Shown piece after piece: positions 1 through 14,200 of a DNA stretch of 64,000 bases. Below the pieces are notes generated by a model, which saw nothing but the letters and a program-made list of their open reading frames with translations, had not been told where the DNA came from and ran no database searches. Source of the DNA: Megalonaias nervosa (lineage: Eukaryota > Mollusca > Bivalvia > Unionida > Unionidae); assembly GCA_016617855.1 (NCBI GenBank), contig JAECUM010004314.1:61176-125175 (forward strand), read 5' to 3'. Both the position numbers and the translations under genes were made by a program. Position 1 is the first letter of the stretch. Each line of letters begins with the position of its first letter.

Positions 1-1942
1 GAATGTCTGTCCCTTAATCCATTTAGAATGTCTGTAGCATATTATATTTTATCAAGGGATAATCCTCATCATCCACTTTCAGTTCAACATCTTTCTTCAA
101 CACTCAAAAGTGAATCGGTATGCTAAGGTGACATGATTTATAACGCTTCTGAGAAACAAGAACTTAGGTACACATTCACCAAAAAATTACAATCTGACAT
201 GACAAACGTTTTTGTGTTCTAGTCTTAACAAATAACCACATTTAGGTTTTCATATACATTATTTTATCTGACCCGAAAAACAAAATCAAAATCTACAAAA
301 AATGATCATAATGGCATAGTTCAAGGTTAAGAATAGTCAAAATGGAAATAGTTCGCAACTCCTGTAAAGGGACTGACACTGGCTTGAAAGGATTTGTAGG
401 AATTCAAAAGAAGTTCATTTCTACCCTCCTTCATTATTTTTTTAGGTGCTGAATATTAAAATCACCTCAGACATTCATGAGAAACTTAAACATTATCAAC
501 TTGTTTACTGAAACAAAAAAATTCTGGTTAAGTGCAAAAATGCATGCAGTAACCTTTGACTTCATGGCAAGGTTAAGCAGGCTTGGTTTTCAAACTAAAT
601 CAATATAGGGCAGACATGTTGGTGGTCAGACCTGCACCAATTTTGTTCAAATCTAATTACACAGTGTACGGGGTGTTTAAGTGAAAACTCAATGCCAGTG
701 CCACCATTCCTTCAAGCGAAGTAGTGAAGACAAGATTGTTTTAGCTGGCCATTGTAGTTACAATGTCAGAGTCCATGTTAGAAGTATTTTTAATAAGGAC
801 CCATTATGGTGCTGTGTTGTAATGAAAATGCTATGTTGACACAACCATCTATTCAGAAGTAGCCAGAAAACTTAAAAGACGATTGTAGTTTAAATATAGA
901 TCTAACAATGCTAAAAGTGCTTTTTGTAGAACCACATACTGATGCAACCATCTGATCATCAGCAGATCATGATTTTCATAATAATCGCTGTGGCAGCCAT
1001 ACTGGGAAGCTATATTTGTGCTACTTTCATTCAGAACAAAAGATTTAAGTCTTTTATTGAAAATCCCATGCTGATATGAATATCTGATCAGGAGGAGTAG
1101 CGACAACATGATTTTCAAGATGGTGATGATTCAGCATGACACTCCTTTCATTTTGGATCATATACAAATCATATAAAGCCTTTTGGTGAAAACATTCAGA
1201 AGGAGTAGTGATAACATTTATAAGATGGTTGCCATGGTGAATGTCAAGTTGGCACCATTTTTAAGTAGGACCATTAAGGTGTCATAAAAAGTCCTTTAGA
1301 CTTTCTACAAAGATTTCAAGTTAAAATCCCATATCAATATGACCATCTGTCCAGAAGAAGTAAGGTGGCCATGTTGGATGTAAAATGAACTCAGTTTTTA
1401 TTCAGGACTATCTACATGTCATAAAAAGTCTTTTAATGAAAATACCAGGTTGACATGACCATCCATTCAGGAGAAGCTGGGATAACAAGATTTTCAAGAT
1501 GGTGGCTGTCTTGGATGTCAGGAGGAGTAACAAAAACTAACAACTGCCTACAGATGACAGATGCAAGCCAATTGTGCAAGTTCTTTTTGTCTTCTACAAG
1601 AAAGGTTAATTCTAAAAAATACTGTATTGTAATATACAAATAAGATTCTGGAATAAACTGATTTTACCCTAGGCATGATCAGCTCAATACATAAAACAAT
1701 TATAAAACATACTCACTTACAAGTCAGGTACAAATGCAAACAATACATACCCAGATCTCCAAATGCACAATTCACTGGTAGATCAAGGTCTATGTTGTTT
1801 TCTCCACTGATTAGTCTGAACAAAATGCTCAGACCAAGGATTGCTGGTGCATTTTATGACTGCAGAGTCCATGCAGCTTGCATTTAGATTTGACTTATAA
1901 GCGAGGACAGACAGTATATACATTTTCTAACAGTCCCCCGGA
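1..1942. other. 3' flank of STOML2, no gene seen
   Basis: This stretch lies downstream of the STOML2 stop codon (minus strand) and should hold its 3' UTR and then intergenic DNA. Minus-strand AATAAA signals occur at 1397-1402 and 1053-1058, and either could be the polyadenylation signal. From about 540 to 1530 the DNA is made of degenerate direct repeats of roughly 120-180 bp sharing blocks such as 'gtcataaaaagtc' and 'gaccatcyrttcagaagaag'. The short open frames here are not conserved-looking. Confidence 0.5.
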
Positions 1943-2221
1943 TTAACTTTCTTTGCTCTTTCCATCATGTTCTTTGCTCTTTCCATCACGTTCTTTGCTC
2001 TTTTCATCCCGATCATCATAAGTGTTTTTCAGTTCTTCTTGATGAAATTCATCTTTGTCTTCCTTCTGATGAGCATGTTCATCCTTATGCACTTTATTGT
2101 ATGTTGAAAGGGGTGTATGATCACGAGTCTGGTCAGCAAGATCTACCTTTGAGTGGTCATTGTCTTTTTCAGCAACTAATGCACACCCTTTGCCTGATAT
2201 TGTGTTGTATATTGCCATAGC
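1943..2221 (-). CDS. STOML2: STOML2 last coding exon: charged C-terminal tail and stop
   Basis: The acceptor is 'tttgcag' at 2222-2228 and the exon starts in phase 0 with AMAIYNTISG, matching the family's AQAMGVYGAL-like end. The TAA stop is at 1943-1945. After about 20 residues the similarity ends, and a hydrophilic Asp/Glu/Lys/His-rich tail of about 70 residues follows. It finishes in three 7-residue repeats (KSKERDG, KSKEHDG, KSKES) encoded by a 21-bp tandem repeat at about 1950-2012. The vertebrate tail is shorter and different. Confidence 0.9.
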   Translation of the reverse strand, partial: AMAIYNTISGKGCALVAEKDNDHSKVDLADQTRDHTPLSTYNKVHKDEHAHQKEDKDEFHQEELKNTYDDRDEKSKERDGKSKEHDGKSKES

Positions 2222-5200
2222 CTGCAAAATTTTTAAATTCAATAATTCCAAACACTGTATAAGAAATATGCATGCAAAGTCTAAGCACACAGCTACATAT
2301 TTAATGTAACCGCTCTTGTGGCCTTAGTGATTAGAGCATCCACTTCAAATGCATTAAGCCGTCGGTTTGAACCCTGGCTGAGTTATACCAATGACTGATA
2401 AATATGGTACTAGCAGCTGCCTCACTTGATGCTCAGCATAAAGAGTTTAGTGTTAGCAATCGTCAGCCTGGTGTCAGGATAATGTGACTGGGTGGGACAT
2501 AATGCTACATATCTGTGGCATGATGCCCCAGTGCTAGACATCACTATAAACTGCCACACTGCAGACATCGTAGATATGTGACTACAACTGTTAAAGCTAC
2601 TTTAAAAATAAAACACATACACACATATTTAACACAGTTTTTTTTTTATTTTCATTAAAATTGTCTTCAAATAACTTTTTATGAGCTCCATTCAGGTAAC
2701 ACTACACCAAATAATTTCTATACAAGTTTCCTGTACAATCTTAACAGAGATCTAGTTCAACAAGAAAACTGCTAATGGAAATATAGTTGGACTGAAAATC
2801 ACTTACACTGTTAATTTATTTACATTAATTAGGTACCAATCACTGTACATTTATTGGTTCTTTAGTGCCAAGGACTAACACATTTAAATGCCAACTGCCA
2901 TAATTGTATGAGCAATTTACATCTGAGAAATTAAACTATATGCAACTCCTAACCAAGAGAAACTGAGCTTGACCTAAAAGCAAGCACATATTGCTTTTCC
3001 ATTAAATAAAGGTAACAGTGACTCAGATTTCACAGATAACTGAAGAACTTTCTCATGATGAAATTATATACCAATACAAAAGTTAACCAAACTCACTGAA
3101 CTGTAAAATATTGGTCACAGTGACTTAATTTTCACTTAAATTTTTAGTATTCCATATGACACGTCTAAATACTAATAGATAACTCAGAGGACCAAAATGC
3201 AAATTTTAACTTAGATAAACACAGCATGACCATAAGGTAAACACAAATCACTCAACAATGAAATCTGGGTCACAGAGCTCTAGTTCTCACAGATAAATAT
3301 ACTACTCCTTGTGACACAATTACATGTCAAGACAATTATGACATTCAGACATCAACTTGTGTGACTCTACAAGTATCAGTGTCTGAGAAAATGACCTAAA
3401 TGCAATCCCTAACCTGTGTGTTGTCATGCAAAAAATTTCTCTGATTTTAGTCAAGAGTGTGGTCAATCAGATCAAAGTGAAAAAAGCTATACCTTGATCA
3501 TATTATCCAAAGCAATGTGCACTAAATATCAAATTAATTTACTTTCTACACTAAATATCATAATAATTTACTTTTTACACAAACTTGCATGAGAATTAGT
3601 TATGAATGTACATGGGAAGACAAAAGGAATTACTAAACTGACTTATTCCTTTTATATTTTCATATGATTTTATTGGGATTTGTTTTGAAAGTTAAACAAT
3701 CACATAGGACTATCCTATAGCTGCTGTGCAGAAGCTGCCACAAGTTATGAATAAGTTATCAAAGGTAAGAAGTATTTCTCTGAGATAAAGTACGGTAATA
3801 CCTCTCATATAGGACACCTGATATAGGTGAACAACTGCAAATAATGAACAGACTTTAATGGTAATGATTTCATTTTTATATACTATACCAGTTGTGAATA
3901 AACAAACACCCCTTCAAAACTGATAGAGAAAATCACTCCCTTGTGTTTTGCTCAAAATACAGTTTATTCTGTTTGAGAACGTGAAGTTTGATTTGAAGCA
4001 AAGTGTTACCTTCAGAAAGGATGACTTTCAATTTGCCCACTTTGGCAACCTAAACAAAACTAAAGAAGATGAAAACACTTTTTCTGTTGTATTAGGTTTT
4101 TTTTTTTTACTTTTGTCTTGGCTTTTGTGGGTTTTACTGGCCTGTTTAAACTTTTTACTTTTGTCTTGGTTTTTGTGGGTTTTACTGACTTGTTTGACTT
4201 TTGTCTTGATTTCTGTGGGCTTTACGTGTTTGTTTGAATTTTATTTTGGCATTTGTGGGTTTTACTAGCTTGTTTGACTTTTGTCCTGGATTTTGTGGGG
4301 TTTTACTGGCTTGTTTGACTTTTGTCTTGGCTTTTGTGGGTTTTACTAGCTTGCTTGACTTTTGTCCTGGATTTTGTGGGGTTTTACTGGCTTGTTTGAC
4401 TTTTACCTTGGCTTTTGTGGGTTTTGCAGGCTTGTTCACCAAAATTATCATATCTATGGTAATTTGATCACTTTCACAATCTGAGCATGATAGTGGGATA
4501 CAGAAATCATAAGTTCATCATTCCATAACTACCTCTTACCGAAGCTTTTCCAATCTTACAAATAATAAACAGTACTATATCAAAGTCAGAAGAATGTGCT
4601 TATGAAAATTACAGAAACTACAAATTTTTCTTTAAGTCAAAAATGTTAATAAAACGGAGTGGAATTTATCTCAATATGTTATTTGAATTTATTATTTTCA
4701 TCGAACTATTGCAATTTGCAAGCATGATGAACTTATTTGTCAACTCTCAACCAAGAAATATTATGCTATCTATGGGATAACGAAAATAGTCTCAGCCAAA
4801 CAACCAGTACAATTAGAGGAAAACTGCTGCCTGATGGAGTTTGTTCATTTTCTTAAAAACAATAATTAAGTAATTCTGACGGTTAATGATTGGTCGGTGC
4901 AGTTATACATCAAAGATCAAAAAAGCACCTTGTTTATTTTTTCAGGTGCCCATTTGGCACTTTAAATCTCTTATTTGCAGGAATCAGTGTATATTCTGCA
5001 AACCCAACCCAACGCCCGAAAACATACTGGCTGAAATACTGTGTATGCCACATTTTCAATCATATATATGTGCATATAAGAAAACAATATTTTGATAATA
5101 CTTACCCAACCTTAATATCTTCAGACGATATCCACTACCTGACAAACCCAATCCTCCCAAGCATGTTTTTAGGAAAAATAAAGATAAAAGTCATCTGCCC

Positions 5201-8200
5201 ACATAGGTCAGAATCAGACAAGAGTGATCTCCCCCTAACTGATGTGGCTCCAGAGGAATAGGCAAGATCACCCTCTTCACACTAACTCAGCTCAATTCTA
5301 GTACCATCTGAAGCCCTAACCTTTGTATGCTTTCAGAGTGGTGGACCTTCTTGTCCAAGTGATTTTGTCCACAAATTGTTCTGTGAAATGTTTGCCCCTG
5401 AGAGCTTATTTGATCCAGAGATGTAGGTTTAGTATTCCATATTCAGATGAAACATTTGCAATCAAGTTTGCTTGAGAAGGTGAGGATAGACCTTGAATTT
5501 CATTAGAATTTCCACTGTCATGCTTAATGTATCATTTCATTCAACAACTTTTCCACCTGAAAGTAGCAATCGGGATCAGATGGAGCTCTATCTCTTTTTG
5601 CAACACTTATATTGTCAGAAGAATAAAAGTGAATACTGATACATTTAGACTGTTCCAGTTTTTGGAAAAAGCATCAACTGCCCAGGCCTCTGGACCTGGG
5701 ACTGGTGAGACAAAGGCTGTTAGCTCTGCATCTTACTGTGTTTCAAATAAATCCATGAGAGGTCAAATCAGCAGGCACTCACTCATCGAAATACTGCGGG
5801 ATGAGAAGACCAATGAGCTGATTCTATTGGGACAACGAGTCATCTAGGAAACTGAGTATACCCAAGATGTAGTGGGCTTGGATGTGGATTTGCTGATGTT
5901 GACACCACCCGAGAAAATCCCATAGTCACAGATCTCGGCATTTGAGTCCCACCTGCCTTCTTATGTAATTACCATATTGAACATGAAAAAATGAGACCTT
6001 GTCTCCTGCCATGACTGAAATGTACTGACCTTTGTCTCCAAGAGACTGATAATTGGCTCATGAAGGGGTCACACACTCAGTGCCAAAACAAGGGCTGGGG
6101 CTTGGCACCATAGCCACTGGTGCTGGCATCCATGCAGATCAATATTTCCAGAGGCTGAATCTGAATACCTGCTATATGCCATACAAAGTTCTCACATCTG
6201 CTGGTATTTGGCCTCAGGTATCCTGAAATGAAGATCTCTTGATCCAGTATGCAGAACTTCAGTCACCACTGGAAATCATTAACAATGGTCTCATACACAG
6301 GTAGCCCATGAAGATGAAGAAAAGATCTGCTGCTGCATTTACAACACCAAATATGCAAAGAATTCCCAATATGAAGTGCAATTCTTTGAGAGAATAAAAG
6401 AGCCTCAAAATGATTTAAGGCATTTTCTTGAAGAAGACAGGCCCTGTTCGTATGCATTTTTTGAATTCCATAAACAAGTGGGTATAATGTTAAGATGATA
6501 CCATAATGGATTTGCCCTTATTCATAAGGAATCCAACATGGAACAGAAGTTAAACAAGGGATTTCATGCCTTATTCTATAAGATAATATACCAGGCTCTT
6601 TTGTTGTCCAGGAAGTTGATGACTTTGAGATGACTTTGAAAAGCAACATGACTCTGTCCATAGTTCTCATCAAGACCCAAGGACCAATGTTCAGACAAAA
6701 GAGACTGACCTGACTTGATATACTGTGTACCTGAATGTTAAAGTTTCCTCCTGAATGGCATTAACATTCCTTCTCTGTGTCTCCATTCTGAACCAAGGTG
6801 CCCAGATGAAACAGTTGAGAGTACTCATTCTATGACCAGCCAAGGCATACCATTGGCAGCAAACACCATCTGGAGTAAAATCCCAGTGAGAGTACATATG
6901 AACAATCTGGACACTTGGCAAGGAGGGTGTTGCTTCTGCTGCAAGATGTCCACTTTGTACAGGGTATCTTGGAAAATGTCTGTATGATTGGTGTGTGTGT
7001 GTGTGTGTCTGTGTATGTGTGTTATTTAGATTTTTAATGTATCTTTAACAATTTTTCAGTCATATCGCTATGATGTCTGCAGTGTGGCAGTATATAGTGA
7101 TGTTTAGCACTGGGGCATTGTGCCACAGACATGTAGCATCATGTCCCACCCAGTCACATTATTCTGACACCAGGCCGACCAGTCCTAACACTAACCTCTT
7201 AATGCTGAGCGCCAAGCAAGGAAGCTGTTAGTACCATTTTTAAAAGTCTTTGGTATGACTCGGCTGGGGTTCGAACCCGTGATCTCCCGCATCTGAGTAT
7301 AATGATTGGTGATGTTATAATGGGGAAGAGGTACAGAATGTGGTCTGAAGGATCCACAAAACAACCTGTATCATCCACAGATCAGTGGAGCAGAGTTTCT
7401 CATTATGTGGAAAAACTTAATCTGACCATGATATTAGAAAAGTAGCATAATCATGGCAATATTGCTGATGGGATCATGAGAAGTGCAGGATTATCCCCAC
7501 TAAGCATGTCTTAAAGTGTCATTTGTTTCTTGTTTCTTCAAGCGAATGAAAGCACCTCTCTGCATCATTGGGTCCATGAGGTTTAATTCTTTGGTAGCTC
7601 TGTATCACTTGACCCATGAGGCTTGCCTCTTGGGTAGTTCTGTATCACTGGACCCATGAGGTTTGCCTCTTAGGTGGCCTGTTAAGATCTAAAAATGTTC
7701 ATATGATGATTGCCAAGGTATGTGTGTTGAGCTCCTCTGTTACTGCACAAACCATATGAGACTGATTTCCCAGTCAAAAAAATGCCAGGTTATGACTACG
7801 TTCAGATTGCTAAAAATAATAGCTATGGAAACTCAAACACAGGTTCTATAACAAAGACAAATCAAATTAAATGTTGCCTCCTGGTGTTATCAGCAGACAA
7901 CATTAGACTGTGTTCTCACTGCTGAAATATTGCCATAGAAACCATGCCAAGCATAGATCCTATTGTAATGACATTTGAAGTTGTGTGTTGAGAAAGAACA
8001 TCTAATCCATAAGGACTAATGCAGAAAGGACTTTTAATCCATACAGACCAATGCAGATAGGACTTCTAATCCATATGGACCAATGCAGGTTTTGACATTC
8101 CAAGGTCTGCAATATCTGATGACAGCTGGGCCCTCTGTATGAAATAATGGTGTACACATCTTACAAAAAGCCTATTAAACTTAGTTGGGAGTTGTTGCAA

Positions 8201-11200
8201 AAAATAAATGCTTGTTAAGATTTGTGTCTTGAAACTGACTCTCTAAACAATGTAATACATCAGCAACTTGACCAGACTATTGTACCTATTGGAATGGTTG
8301 CCTGGTCTTACTTGGTCAAAAGTTCAAAAGATGCAGAAAATAGTACACTGCTACTGAAAGCACAATAGGTGGGCAAAACTCATGTGGCAATAACTAGAAA
8401 ACTTCCTTGATCAATGCAAAGATGGCTGACTGTTCTCTAAGCATTGTCAGATCAAGCAAAAATGACAGATAATGTGATTGCAAGTCCTCATATGCTAAAG
8501 AATTGGGGGGACTCAGACACCTCCTGCAGTACATGTGATGAAGCTGGTGAAGCCTGCCAAGACAGATGGCGAACTAGATCGGGGGCCTGACCCAAGACAG
8601 ATGGCAAACTAGATTGGGGGCCTGACCCATGAAAGATGGCAAACTAGACTGGGGGCCTGACCCAAGACAGATGGCAAACAGATTGGGGGCCTGACCCAAG
8701 ACAGATGGCAAATTAGATTGGCGACCTGACCCAAGACAGATGCAAACTAGATTGGGGGCCTGACCCACGACAGATGGCCAACTAGATTGGGGTCCTGACC
8801 CAAGACAGATGGCAAACTAGATTGGGGACCTGACCCAAGACAGATGGCAAAGTAGATTGGGGGCCTGACCAGACTGAGATACAGTAATTTCCAGATGAAA
8901 ACTTAGGTTTATCGTCAATGGTCTAGGGATGGTATCAGGCATTCAGGACTGTATAGTTAATGTAGCCAAACCTGTACCACTATTCTGTGTGAACCATTGA
9001 TGGTTTGAGAATGGTACCAGGCTCACGGAACTGGATTGTTGCCACAGCCAGTGCTGGGTTGGTAAGCCTGATGGGCTGTGTGATGGCAATGAACCGACAT
9101 GGGACCATAATGGCACAAGGCCATTGGGTTCTGTAATGGCAATGGACAGACAGGTCTGTATTAACAATGGGCCAATCTGTCTCCATAATGGTAATGGACC
9201 AACATGGGCCCATAATGGCAACAAGCATACATGGATCTGTCATGGCACAGAATCAAAACTCTAAAACACATTTTGATGTGTCTCTAACGTCTGCCTTTTA
9301 GAAAAAAGAAATTGTTTACTTCTGAATAAACAATAACACAAAATGTATCTAATTCAACACGAAAAGCAGTGATGTAACACATAATGTGTTCAGTGGTACA
9401 TATGTGACATGTAATGAAACTTCATGAAATACTACTTTTAATGCTCTTTTCAAAATTGTTTTATCCTAAAATTAAAGTAATGTATAATGAATAATGAACA
9501 ACTCCATTTACACAAGCTAAATATTCATAATTATTCCCAGCATGATTAAAAAAACAAGCACTCAACAATGTACCATGACCTCTATTTCTACTTCCACCCT
9601 CTCTGTTAATCCCCATCCCTTTCTTTGTTTTTCAAAGGTCCTCAGTAACTTGCACACTTGCTTATTTCATGGTCTATGTTTCTGGACCCCACTGTGTGTG
9701 AGTTATCATCGTGGGAGAGCTGTGTGAGGATGAGGTACAGGATATTAGCTTGCTGTAAGCATTTCCCCCATCCATCAGCTGACACCATGTTGGGGCCAGT
9801 ATTGACCATAATCAATCAACAAGAAAGGCTATCAGCTATGCTGACAATACAAACAAGACTGGTCACTGCACAAGTTAGAATTGATCCCACTGGTACAGTT
9901 CTTTTCATTTCTTAAAACTGGTGGACTCTGCATTGAATATTTAAACCAGAAGATAGTTGTTCACTGAGATGGCATCAACAGCAATGGCAAAAGTGTGCTC
10001 CTTTTTGAAGTTAGTCAAACACATATAGATTCTTCCTCTCAGGTTAAAATGAGTCATAAATAGATATACAGATAACATACACTTCACTGTGCAAAGAAAA
10101 CCTCTTCAGAATTGCCCCAAACATGAAAAAGATGCTGAATAAAAACAGCATTGCTACATCTCCAAAAGAACATACTTCCAAATAAATTGAAGTAACAACT
10201 TAAGTACAGATAGGATTCAGCAGAATTACTCTATCATAGAGAAGATCACTCATCTGAGTCTACCTGTGTGACGGGCAGGCAACATAAGCTCTTTTATTGA
10301 TAATGCTAGCTTTGGAGGGCTGGATTTTGAGGGTGTAGTCATACTCCTCAGGTGTTATGATCAGGTAATATATTGGAAGAATACATGTGATAAGAAATGT
10401 GTATAATGAACAATGAATGCCCTCTTTTTCTGTAACATATGAATTCCCCTGCAGATTGACTTAAATGTAAAAGTTAGCTCAAGTTGAATTATATATCACA
10501 ATATCCAACTTTGGATATTAGAATGTTGTACTCACTAAGACATATCAATTTATGAAGTTGCATGACCCTGTCAACAGTTTACATGACAATGACTTGAGAG
10601 GGCAAAACCCAATCAAATTCACTTAAGTGTGAAATGTAGGCCACATGGCTCTACTTCTAATGAAATATCTCAAACTCACAATGAGGCATCCACTTGGAAA
10701 TAAAACAAACTATGATCCAAACAATTTTAAGTTCATACAAATGGACTTAAATGCAAAACTTAACTTATGTGTGATTGGAAGACTGAACCATTGACAGATA
10801 TGGTAACACAATATATGTACTTCAACAGAAGTGATAACACTACACTATATGTACTTCAACAGATGTGATAACACGACACTATATGTACTGCAACAGATGT
10901 GATAACACTACACTATACGCATAGCTGCCAACACTGGGGTACAAAAATATTCACTGCTTATGACAAAAATACTGATTTTCAGGAACTAATACTGATTTTT
11001 AAAATATTAATGCATAAGTAACTTTTTACAACATCTACAACTATCCGTAAAGTAGGACAGTACCTTCCTTATTTATTTAATTTCAAAGATGCATGTGTTG
11101 CACTCTTACACCTTCTGAATGGGCACCCTGTTCAATTCAGGTGCCCATTTAGAAGGTGCAAAAGTGCAACACACACTCAGGCACAGGCTGTTACATGAGC

Positions 11201-14200
11201 TTCTTCCACACCACATTTTATTTTCTTTTTTCAATCATTATTGATTCCAAGGCACCATCTTTCATTGATGATCTGAATTCTGTGTGATTTTCTCACTCAA
11301 CTGTTTTCGTTTTTTTCACAAGTAATCCTTTGTGATTTTACTGTCTAGAAGACGTGTGCGAAATAAATTGCCAGTAACACTAGTAACTGTAAGATGAAGG
11401 TTCATTTCTAAAAGAAATTTAATAAACTGAATTTCTATCAAATTACATCAAGGTTATCTCTGGGTTTTTTATATTTCGTAAGTTTAGGATGAGTTGTGTA
11501 TGATGAAGCAGCAAGCTGACATTTATTAGCTTTTTTGTGCTCTTGTGTTTCATGGGCACCTCCATGCCCAATAGCGAAATCACATTACACAATTTGCTAA
11601 ATGTAAAGTTTTCTCCTTTACTAGATGGTTTCACAAATCTAAACAAGATGGGCCATTGTCCTTCCAGTTCTGTTTTCTTGTCTTTCCTGGAGAAAATTCT
11701 GAATATTCTGCTTTCCTATTCAACATCATTAGAAGTTGAATATTATGAACATGAGATACAGTGATAGCGATAACTGTTTGCAAAATCCAATATGGCAGAT
11801 AAAGACAGGCATGATAGCCTCGATTTCAAATGAACCAATCATATTGTAGAACTGTATTCCTATATACATGCGATACATTTCTATAAAAATGGAACCAAAT
11901 GCCCATTCTAAACTGAAAATTGCAAGGAAACTTTTTATTATTTTTTTAAATTAAAAAACATATTTTTTGCAATAAAACCGTACACCTGTATTCAGGTCAA
12001 AAATACAGGACAAATACGGAAAAAACGGGACACTTGGCAGCTATGCTATACATACTTCAACAGATGTGATAACACTATATGTACTTCAACATATGTGATT
12101 ACACTATATGTACTTCAACATATGTGATTACACTACACTGTATGTACTTCAACAGATGTGATTACACTATATGTACTTCAACATATGTGATTACACTACA
12201 TTATATGAACTTGTACAGATATGGTAACACTATGCTATATGTACTTCAACAGATGTGATAACACTACACTATATGTACTTCAACAGATGTGATAACACTA
12301 CAGTATATGAACTTGTACAGATGTGGTAACACTACACTATATGTACTTCAACCAATATAGTAACCCTATCCTATATGTACTTCGACATTCAAGGCGAGGC
12401 ATGAAAATATTAAGCAGATAAATACTGAATGGCTTCAGCAACCTCTTGACAGTTGTAGTCTATAAACCTGAGACTCTTGAATGTATTACTAACACAAGTG
12501 ACCTTTACCTGGGTAACCATATTGGTAACATCTCCTGTGTTGGCTGGTAAAATGACTGTATTCCCCTGCTTTGCCAGATTACCAAATGCTGCTACATATT
12601 GTTCTGCTATTTTCATTGAAACTGCATTCATGCCATTCTGAAATGAAATGAACGCAAACAACTTCAAAATGAAATTCACAGGAAAATAAAAAATTCTTAA
12701 CATATAAACAATGAGAACTAAAATTCCTGTATTTAGAGTTAACAAAATTTAATCTATCATTTTTTCAGAATATGAATTTTTATCAGTTTTACAATTTATT
12801 GTCAAGAAAACCTAACATCAGAACCCCAGTTTAGTTGGGCTTATCTTTTATTTAGATCCAAAAGACAAAAGAAAAGTAAACAACTATTGTGCTTATTCTA
12901 AAGAAAATTTATTACTGAACTTAATCTAGTGTGTGCAATGAGATTATGACAGATACATCAAGCTCATCAATGAGAATCTAGTGTGTGCAATGACATTCTG
13001 ACAGATATATAAAGCTCATCAATGAGAATCTAGTGTGTGCAATGACATTCTGACAGATATATAGAGCTCATCAATGAGAATCTAGTGTGTGCAATGACAT
13101 TCTGACAGATATATAGAGCTCATCAATGAGAATCTAGTGTGTGCAATGACATTCTGACAGATATATAGAGCTCATCAATGAGAATCTAGTGTGTGCAATG
13201 ACATTCTGACAGATATATAGAGCTCATCAATGAGAATCTAGTGTGTGCAATGACATTCTGACAGATATATAGAGCTCATCAATGAGAATCTAGTGTGTGC
13301 AATGACATTCTGACAGATATATAGAGCTCATCAATGAGAATCTAGTGTGTGCAATGACATTCTGACAGATATATAGAGCTCATCAATGAGAATCTAGTGT
13401 GTGCAATGACATTCTGACAGATATATAAAGCTCATCAATGAGAATCTCATAGCTGCCAACCCCCCAGGCTCGCAATTAGTGAAAATAGGGATAAAAATAT
13501 GTGAATTTTGACATGAATTTGTGAAGCGATCTTTGAGTCCGGGAATATTTGTCAGAACAAATGTTTAGCATTGGATCCAGCTGATAAAGGTAGACCATGT
13601 TCAACAAGAAAACTCGCAATGTTTCAGCGTTGGTAGCTTGCCGGTCTTCCGTCGATGGCTTAAAATATTCCAGAGCCTAAATCTGCTGGAGTTCTTTATT
13701 TTCCCAACCTCTGTGTGCTTTTTGCTACCAATGTGCTTTCTCACATCATCTCTGCCACCATGTCCAATGCTAAAATTTGTGGCACACTGTGTGCAAAAAG
13801 CATGATGTATATCGGTGTTTGATGGCTGAATGTATGGAAAACTTTTGGTATATTCCAAACTAAACTTCACTTTTTGTGCAATACATTTCTTTTTCCTAGG
13901 TGGTGAAGACATTTTCAACATCGATGCCAAACAGTAATTCAAATCAGTGTTGGCAGCGCATGCGCGGAGCAAAATTCCTGTTAGGCCCCAGTTTCTCTCA
14001 AAAGCATTTGTAAAACTACTCTTATACATATAGATTAAAATATGCTAAAATACTTGCTACCAGGCCAACTTTATCAATCGGCTATAGTTCTACTAATATC
14101 GCGACCAGCAATTCTGGACCATTTCGGCAACTGCCGATATCACGACTAGTACTTAACGGGAAATCACTTATTTTATTAAAGATTTAAAATAATTGAGAAT

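Larger units (their letters stand above)
2222..12508 (-). other. STOML2 intron 10 (about 10.3 kb), repeat-filled
   Basis: From the low end it holds a tRNA-SINE (2.3-2.6 kb), unannotated AT-rich DNA (2.65-3.95 kb), a Lys-Pro-like minisatellite (4.1-4.4 kb), DIRS-like retroelement debris (about 5.5-6.95 kb), a second SINE copy (7.0 kb), unassigned sequence (7.3-8.5 kb), two minisatellites (8.55-8.87 and 9.08-9.25 kb), a Tigger-like fragment (9.3-9.73 kb) and a 34-bp array split by a hAT-like element (10.8-12.39 kb). I see no gene in 2650-3950, 4450-5500 or 9750-10780. Confidence 0.75.

Noticed and set aside
2311..2385. Possible tRNA gene (A and B boxes)
   Set aside because: There is no complete cloverleaf, and the sequence continues into a body shared by several dispersed copies with a CA tail, so it is a SINE head.
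4182..4451. Lys/Pro-rich histone H1-like open frame
   Set aside because: It is a translation of a 39-40-bp minisatellite with open frames on the other strand as well; no start context or conserved domain.
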